A program made the translations under genes and the position numbers. A stretch of 64,000 nucleotides of DNA, from assembly GCA_013146195.2 (NCBI GenBank), contig CM028382.1:8192767-8256766 (forward strand), given 5' to 3'. Position 1 is the stretch's first letter; every line of letters begins with the position of its first letter. Source of the DNA: Codonopsis lanceolata. Taxonomy: Eukaryota > Streptophyta > Magnoliopsida > Asterales > Campanulaceae. Shown piece by piece: positions 57,144 to 64,000 of the stretch. A model generated the notes under the pieces. It did no database searches. It was not told where the DNA came from and worked only from the letters and a program-made list of their open reading frames with translations.

Positions 57144-58975
57144 CACATTTTATAACAACCAATTTAGATGACTTAACTCTGGTGCCACTAATAAGTACGG
57201 AGTAATAACTAGTACCATAGAGAGTAAAGAGCGAAATTGTGGTGGATCCAACGGTTGGATGGGAGCCACGGTCTCTGCAAAACCTACGAAATTGTACAAC
57301 TTTTTTAGTAATTTATTATTAACAAAAAAAAAATTACGGTTAAATAAGAAATTTAAATCGCTTTTAGATTGGTTATTGGTAGGATGTGGTTAAGAATTAG
57401 TGGGCCCCGATTTTACTTCTTTTTTTCTTTTTTTTTTTTAATTCCAGGCCCCAATTATACTTATCATTAAGAAAAACAGAAATGCTATTTGCTGGCTAGC
57501 CTCGTCATCATTTTTGCTCACCTTCTGACAACACCTAATTTCTATGCAGCTGTTTTTATGTACGATGTTTTGGGAGAGTATTTTTATTTTAAAATAGATA
57601 ATAATTTGTAATTTTTACAATTTTTTTACTTTTATTTATATTTATTGACTTCGTAAATTGTATTTGGCTTTTTAGATAAGAATATTAAGACATTTTATTA
57701 ATGTTTGGATAAAGACAGTTTAGTTTTTACAATATGTTTTATTGGTTTGTGTAAAAAGCCTCAAAACGTCATATATTTTGAGAGAGATAGAGAGTATTAG
57801 TTTGATGTGTAGTTTACTTTAAAACTCATGCGTATGTTATCGATAATTAAAGTATGATGAAAAAGTAAATTAAAGTGGTAAAAATATTGTTTTAAAAATG
57901 AAAGTTTCAAATAAGACAATTATTTTGGGATTAACGAAAAAAAAAAAAAACAATAATTTTGAGACAGATGAAGTATATTTCATTGGCTTAGGTGCATTAT
58001 TGATTTCGTTATTCGCCTTGGTCGTTTAAATAATTCACACCGATTGGTTACATGATCCCAACGATTTCATTAGTAATTAACCCGACTATTTAATCGTTTA
58101 AGCTACTCACGTATATCATATATTTTCTAAATGACTAAAATATTTTTCTTGTTTGATAGAATATTGACGCTTATCTTTACGGGATTTGAAATTATACAAT
58201 TTGACTATTTTTTACGTCGGTGATCCGTGCGTTGAATGTTATTAGAGTCTGGTTCGTTAAGTAAAATTATAGGGTTAGGTGTAAATATTGAAAACTATGG
58301 GGTCAGATTGTACAAAGATAAAAATATATGGGTGTAATTGAACATATTATTTTACTTATGTGTTCCAATTTTAATAATGAGTTATCTTAAAGAAAATCTA
58401 AAAAGAAAAATACACACAACACTACTCTAGAAATACTGAAAATTTGACACTGGAATCCAAAATTTTTAAAAAAACATAACAACCCTAATGTACCAAAATA
58501 AAAAACTTCATTTTCAAATTGTTTAACTCATTTAAAATAGTTATATTTTTTCCAATAGTACTTTTTAATGTAGTAGTTTAAGTAAAACAGAAGTAAAGTC
58601 TATCACTCTTACCAAAACTCTCTCTCTCTCTTTTAGTAAAGTTTGTGTCGTGGTAACTAGACCTCTTTCTTTTGTATTAGAGGTCTCATTTTACTTGATA
58701 TAAGTTTATTTTTGTACTAGTATAGTAATAAACAAAAAAAAAATACCATTATTGTAAATTTGTTAGACAAGACTTAATTCTCTATTTGATCACCTTATTT
58801 TCACGAAAAATCCGCTAAGATCACTCTACTACCATTTCTCACACTTTGGTCATCATACTTTACAAAACGTATCACGTTAGTCAGTCCGTCTATTTTATGA
58901 GATGAGCCGTCTAAAACTTTTGTAATAACTTGAAAGTACCCTTACTATTTGCTCATGCGATTCATGTTTTTGTCT
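57144..58975. other. Non-coding spacer
   Basis: AT-rich with more MITE-like tails (for example TTTTGAGACAGATGAAGTAT near 57957) and no gene. Confidence 0.5.
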
Positions 58976-59231
58976 AAGAGCATCCACATTGTTACATCTT
59001 CTTACCCATTTTCTTAGCTGAGTTTCACTGCCACCTACATACTCACCTCACCTTACCTTACGTTTAGACAAAACACAATTCGATGAGTTGTTTGAAGAAA
59101 GAACGTGCACCATTGATCGAAAATAGTGACATGAAGCAACAAACATTGAACCCGTAATTCAACATTGAAGACCATGAAGTAGCAACATTGAAACAGGTTC
59201 CAGTCCTCGATTCCAATTCTATTAGAGCATA

Positions 59232-59963
59232 ATGCAGGGTACTTCTAATTCCAGTTCAAGTCGAAACCCTAACATCTCAAATGAGTTGATTGAAGAAAGA
59301 TTTTTTGATTGTGGTAAAAGGGCTCGTAAAGTGGACATCATGGACTGATCCTGATATGAGGTTTTTTTGATGCCCTAGCCTATTGGAAGGTATATGATTC
59401 TCTTAGTTTTTTACTTAAATTTCTGCAATTTGGGTCAAAAATTGGACTTTGATATTAGGGGTTTTAGTTAATTGAAATGTATTGTTAATGGTTCGATTTT
59501 TTGTTAATGGTTTTAGTTAATCTGAACATTTTGAAAAGAATTACCTTAATTTCAATTGTTCAATTTCTTTTTTCATAATTTGTACAGTTTTGTTTCAATT
59601 ACCTTAATTTTTGTAAAATTTTGTAATTTTAATTGTTTTGTTCAATGGTTTCTAGGATGATGAAAACAAGTGTCATTTCTTTTCATGGTATGACCCTCCA
59701 TTGAATCAAAGAGCAAGAGAGTTGCTCAATGATTTTCAGAACAAAGAGTTTGAAATGAAGACAATGTTGACTAAGCTTGCAAGTACAAAAATGAAGATAT
59801 TGAATCTAAAAAAAAGGAGGTTTGGAGCTTGAAGGAAGATAATGCTATTTTGAAGTCAAAGTTGGCTACAAATGGTTGGAAGGAGAAATTGCTAGTTGTA
59901 TTTATTAGTATGCTTTTAATGTACAAGAATGTCAACATGAATCCCCAATTCATGTTGCCTTAG
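59232..59963 (+). pseudogene. GRF zinc-finger protein with coiled coil and C-terminal membrane segment
   Basis: Exon 1 runs from ATG 59232 to donor 59389|GTATAT; the intron ends TTTCTAG at 59655; exon 2 ends at TAG 59961-59963. Exon 1 reads RNPNISNEL and DCGKRARKV, then after a frameshift near 59325 continues TSWTDPDMRFF, a stop in place of Gly, and CP. Exon 2 supplies CHFFSWYDPP. Together these make the CxCG...FF.CP...C.FF.W pattern of GRF zinc fingers, thought to bind nucleic acid. A charged coiled-coil region follows, with another frameshift near 59785, then a hydrophobic tail (LLVVFISMLLMY). Plant genes of this build are often carried by MULEs. Broken by at least three lesions. Confidence 0.78.
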
Positions 59964-60600
59964 GTAGTTGTAAAGTAATATGTATGTTATGTAGTGTGTA
60001 ATAAGTTATGTAGTTTGTAGTCTCTTATGTAGTTTGTAGTATGAGACTTGGTATGAAGTTTGTAATATGAAACTTGCTTTATGACACTTGGTTTATGAGA
60101 ATCCCAATTTTGTTTATGTTTCTGAGTCTTGGTTTGGTTTATAAGACTTGGTTTTAGTTCCAATTTTGTTTCTGTTTTGTGATTGTTTTTTATGGATATG
60201 TTATGTCTCTATTTTTTATGGACATGGATATGTAGTTATAAAGTAATATGTATGTTTCTGTTTTCAATATGTTATGTTATGTCTTTTTGTAGTTCATGTG
60301 TATTGTTTGATGGATATGATTCACATAAATCTAAACCCCTATGTTCTGTTTTTTATGGACATGAATCTAATCACATATCTTCTATTTTTGTTATGTTTTG
60401 CGATTGTTTTGATGGATATGTTAGCCTTCACTGTTGGAAAACAGTCACTGGGCTTTAACAACATCTAATATGAACCTGAATAAGATACCAAATGTTAAGT
60501 ATGGAACAAAACTGTACCAAATGTTATATATACATCACCTAATGTGATACCAGATGTTAAGTATACACCATCTAATCTGAACTCATGTACTAATATGAAC

Positions 60601-60714
60601 AAAAATACCCCAACATTGGGCATTAACCAACCATTAGCAAAAATACCCCAACATTGGGCAATTACCAACCATTAACAAAAATACTCCAACATTGGGCAAT
60701 AACCAACCATAACA
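60601..60714. repeat. 38-bp tandem repeat, three units
   Basis: Units AAAAATACCCCAACATTGGG followed by CA(A/-)T(T/A)A(A)CCAACCATTA start at 60601, 60639 and 60677. The region 59964-60600 is T-rich with repeated TATGTAGTTTGTAG and TTTATGGACATG phrases and no gene. Confidence 0.88.
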
Positions 60715-61087
60715 AAAAAAAAAAAAATCATCTGTTCGAGTCTTACATCATCTCATCTATGTCAATTGTCATTCCATTTGTTTCCTCACACTTAAGTTTA
60801 GGCATGTCCTATTTTTGGCTTTCTTGGTCCTTAAGTTTAGGCATTTTTGGAAACAAAATATTCCTAAGATTTTTGGTTTTCTTGGTCCTAAAGTTTAGGA
60901 GTAATTATGGAAACAATATCTTGGTAATATTCCTTCCAATATTCTCTCCTTAAAAACATGACTAAGAGTCCTTGATTTATTTGGTAATGAAATCTAGTAA
61001 ATTTAGGAAGTTTATTTGATTACCAATTCTATCTCCTAATCATTTAGTGTATTGGAGTTTGTTTCCTTGTTTATGTATAGGTTTCCT
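60715..61087. other. Non-coding, with repeated CTTGGTCC(T/-)TAAAGTTTAGG-like phrases
   Basis: Phrases CTTGGTCCTTAAGTTTAGG (near 60826) and CTTGGTCCTAAAGTTTAGG (near 60880) are direct repeats. It could be part of a solo LTR (GATATAAATGG near 61092 is TATA-like), but I could not define ends. Confidence 0.4.
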
Positions 61088-62912
61088 TCATGATATAAAT
61101 GGAGGACATGGCTGGAGGCTTGGACGTGCAGACAGAAAGAGTAGAGCATTGCAGAGCAGAAAACTCAGAGCATATTCAGATTTCAGAATTCCAACTTTGC
61201 TAATTTTGAATGCAGTTCCGGATGCAGCAACTATAGAAGCTACATCATGAACTACATTGAGGCTGTTGGAATTGTTTGTCTTCTTAGTGATTCTAGGAAG
61301 CTGATTTTTTCTTCCCACGTTTTCTTTACCTGTTTTTCTGTGGGTTTTTGCTCTCCAAGACTTGTTGTCTTGTGAGAGTGTTTGGTTTGGTGATTTCACA
61401 TAGTTTTTGTAAAACAATTTATTTTTTTTAAGTGAAATCTTTTTTGCCATAATGCTAGATTTACAAGCATAGGCTTGTAGATTGTTTGATAAACGTTTGT
61501 GCTTATTTCCTGCTTTATAATTAAAGTCTTCCGCTGTTTATAAATTTTCTGACCAATGCACCTTCCAGTGTAGCTTCTGCACAAGCTACATTGGGAACTG
61601 CATTGACAGTTTGGTGAATCCTAGCTACTATAATTCTTACAATGTTCCTTTGTGGCTTTCTAATTACTTCTCCTTTCTCAACTTTAATTCTCTTAATTAC
61701 TTGAGTGTTGTCTTGTTGAGTCTGAACCTCACTCCTAATAAAAGTAATCTTCCCACCTCTTTTAACTGGCGATCCCTTGGGAGCACTCCTATAGTTGGTG
61801 ATCCCTTCAGATGTATTTATAGGTCCCTAATGGAAAGTTAAAAAAAATATTAAAACAACACTAAAAGTACCTCTGTTTGGGTCTTACAACAAATAATATA
61901 TTGAAATAAAAAGCAGTACCTGACTTGGTTTAGATCCAATAACTCTATTTATTTTCCATACTTGCCTTGATCCATCACTAATAGATGCCTGCCTATTTTT
62001 TGTTTGACAAAAAATGAATAAGTTAAAGACTCCATATGTGCCAACAAGAAAAGCAGAACACATCTGAATATGCACATGTTTTACATGAGTTGATTGAGCT
62101 CCAACACCTATGTTCACTACCCATCCTTGCATTGAATTTTCTCTAACACCAGTTGTCTATTTAAAAGGCAATACCATGTTTAGACAAGGACCCTATATCA
62201 CATATGAAATTGCTCATCCTTGCTTTACAATTTAGACAAGGATGATTACCGTCTTTTCTATTGGCCACCTCAAATTTCCCATCCCCATTGTAGATTGAGC
62301 CCCAAAATTTCACATCCTTTTTGTTTTTGTCCAAGATTTTCTTGATTGCAGGGCAGTAATCATCAAAATATTTCATCATCCACTCCCATCTTTTCTAAAG
62401 CCTACCCATCATTTACAACCTTATCTCTTCTAACATGTAAATTAAAGTCTTAACCCTAAACTCAACAATTGTTCCATAAAAAGTCTCAACCATGTTATTC
62501 TCAACATTGTCCACTTTCATTGCAGTACTAAAGTAAGCCCTACAAAATTGCTCATCATTGCTCAACAATTGTTCCATTAAAAGACAATATCATGTTTAGA
62601 CAAGGACCCTATATCACATATGAAATTTTAATTTGTATTACATGTATTACCTGATTTGTTTGAGATCCAACACCTAATTCACTTTCCATCCTTGCTTTGT
62701 AGTTTCTCTAACAACACTTGATTGAGTTCCAATATCCCCTGCCTGCCTTGGTTCATCACTAATAATAGGATCCTATTCACCAACAAGTAAAATGTTAAGG
62801 CATATTGGGTAAACAAATGAAATATAATAGAATACAAGGAAGTACTATATCTGACTTGATTAAGTTCTAATTCCAAAATTCTTTTGGTCTGCATGCCTTG
62901 CTCCATCACCAA
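61088..62912 (-). pseudogene. MULE transposase tail and duplicated pieces
   Basis: Minus-strand fragments downstream of the transposase core. 61088-61450 has a basic segment (RAKTHRKTGKENVGRKNQLP) and NVVHDVASIVAASGTAF, similar in spirit to a second piece near 61575-61600. At 61918, 62640 and 62848 a block encoding LELNQV/GSKPSQV-type and QGRQ-type phrases recurs. 62205-62379 is a second copy of part of the core (YFDDYCPAIKKILDKNKKD; KFWGSIYNGDGKFEVANRKDG). No continuous frame joins them. Whether they were exons of the tail or later duplications is not clear. Confidence 0.6.
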
Positions 62913-62950
62913 GACTATGGGTCTAATGGGCAGACAAGAAAGAAAAAATG

Positions 62951-64000
62951 TTAGACATGCAGGGCAAATAAGAAAGCTTTAAAATGCAAGGAAAATAAAA
63001 AAAAATGCAAGGAAACAAAATTAACCTGAATGGTCTGACTTGTTGCATTTAAACTTGGTCCACCTTCAGGAAGTGATCCTGATGCACTAGCTGCTACCTT
63101 TGCTTTGGGGCAAGTTCTCTTATTATGTCCAGCCATATTGCACAATTTGTAGTTCATCACCCTATATTTCCTTGATAAACCTTGTTTGTTGGGACCTTTT
63201 CTATCTAGCATTTTCTTATTTGCAGTAGGTAGCAAAGGAGTCTTGCTTGATTTTGGCCACTGATGTTCTCCACCAATTGGATTCAAAAAATATGCATAAG
63301 ATTTCAGAAAAGTTTTTTTTAGGTAGCACTGATCCAAGTACTTTTCTAGCCTCTCACATTTTTCGAAAATGGCTGCAATAGCATGGGTGCAAGGAATTCC
63401 ACTATGTTGCCATTTTCTGTAAGTGCAAGTCCATTGAATGAGATTAACTACATAACCGTCTTTTCTATAGGCCACCTCAAATTTCTCATCCCCATTGTAG
63501 ATTAAGCTCCAAAATTTCACATCCTTTTTGTTTTTGTCCAAGATTTTATTGATTACAAAGCAGTAATCATCAAAATATTTCATCATCCACTCCCATCTTT
63601 TCTGCAGCCTACCCATCATATACAACCTAATCTCTTTTAATATGTAAATTAAAGGCTTAACCTTAAACCCAACAATTGTTCCATTAAAAGCCTCAGCCAT
63701 GTTATTCTCAACATTGTCCACTTTCATTGCAGTACTAAAGTAAGCCCTACAAAATTGCTCAAGGTTCCTCTTCATAAACCCATAATAAGCAGATCAATTT
63801 CTTTCATCTTTTCTAATTGTTCTTTCGTTTCACTCTCAGTACTTGCATAGACCCCTGCCCAAAAAGCTTTTCTTAGTTCACCTCCCTTGAAATCTTTCCT
63901 CCAATTGTTGTAACTATGCCTTGCACAGTTTTTGTTGATCAGTAATTAAAACCCACCCATCACCACTCCCTAAATCCAAGTCATTAATTAACATTTGAAT
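62951..64000 (-). pseudogene. MURA-type MULE transposase, C-terminal part (runs off window)
   Basis: Reading leftwards. 63776-64000 gives, across frameshifts, a piece like LGSGDGWVLITDQQK and NNWRKDFKGG, KAFWAGVYASTES, part of the MULE catalytic region. ORF 62951-63775 continues NLEQFCRAYFSTAMKVDNVE, NNMAEAFNGTIVG, then a SWIM zinc finger (CTYRKWQHSGIPCTHAIAAI) and a CCHC knuckle (CNMAGHNKRTC). The transposase would bind MULE termini and excise the element. At least two frameshifts near 63775 and 63915 make it inactive. The N-terminus lies outside the window. Confidence 0.85.

Larger units (their letters stand above)
58976..64000 (-). mobile_element. Decayed MULE (MuDR-type), right end outside window
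   Basis: Inferred from two convergent pseudogenes: a GRF zinc-finger gene at the left reading right and a MURA transposase at the right reading left. Between them lie short repeats and duplicated transposase pieces. The left border is a guess at GAGCATCCACATTGTTAC near 58979, which resembles a MULE terminus. The partner terminus and 9-bp duplication would lie beyond the window. Confidence 0.5.

Noticed and set aside
60183..60468. Overlapping ORFs rich in Met/Cys/Phe
   Set aside because: Derived from repeated TATGGACATG phrases in a T-rich region; no domain.
60930..61200. Solo LTR in the MULE
   Set aside because: A TATA-like box and LTR-like texture are present, but no TG...CA ends with a flanking duplication could be defined.
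1..64000. tRNA or rRNA genes
   Set aside because: GTTCGA-like strings were checked by eye and none sits in a cloverleaf context; only retrotransposon primer sites resemble tRNA.

Overview
The window is plant nuclear DNA, almost certainly from a eudicot. It is AT-rich, with introns, plant-type LTR retrotransposons, hAT and MULE transposons, a CC-NB-ARC-LRR gene and a FAR1-related gene. The NLR resembles the R1/R1A late-blight family best known from asterids, so an asterid is my guess; this is inference. There is no operon, CRISPR array, rRNA or recognisable tRNA gene.

Layout. (1) 1-11.9 kb: part of an Athila-type LTR (+ strand, tRNA-Asp primer site at 11.89 kb), split by a Ty3/gypsy insertion (97-10852). 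That insertion is about 1.05 units long: it begins inside the element's own 3' internal region, then carries a full LTR-gag-pol-LTR, and is bracketed by the 5-bp duplication TCTAT. A 3.47-kb hAT element with a perfect 8-bp duplication sits inside its gag. (2) 12.5-16.9 kb: a second hAT element whose N-terminal half is inverted, with signs that its own left end re-inserted into its own gene. (3) 19.8-33.7 kb: a second, oppositely oriented, solo copy of the same Athila-type LTR, holding a 12.6-kb Tat/Ogre-like element on the minus strand, which holds a 2.8-kb solo LTR and a further LTR-like insert. (4) 34-40 kb: a Ty1/copia relic, long AT microsatellites and a fold-back repeat rich in GATGCATC. 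(5) 40.1-42.6 kb: an intact NLR gene (-). (6) 44-47.2 kb: a TIR-bounded element and a minisatellite. (7) 47.5-51.9 kb: an intact FAR1-related (FRS4-like) gene (+). (8) 52-58 kb: tandem repeats, another GATGCATC copy and Stowaway-type MITEs. (9) 59-64 kb: a decayed MULE with a GRF zinc-finger pseudogene (+) converging on a MURA transposase pseudogene (-), running off the window.

Only two genes look functional for the host: the NLR (predicted immune receptor) and the FRS gene (predicted transcription factor derived from a MULE transposase). Nothing suggests they act together. The rest is layered transposon history in which empty sites, target duplications and nested order can be read directly.
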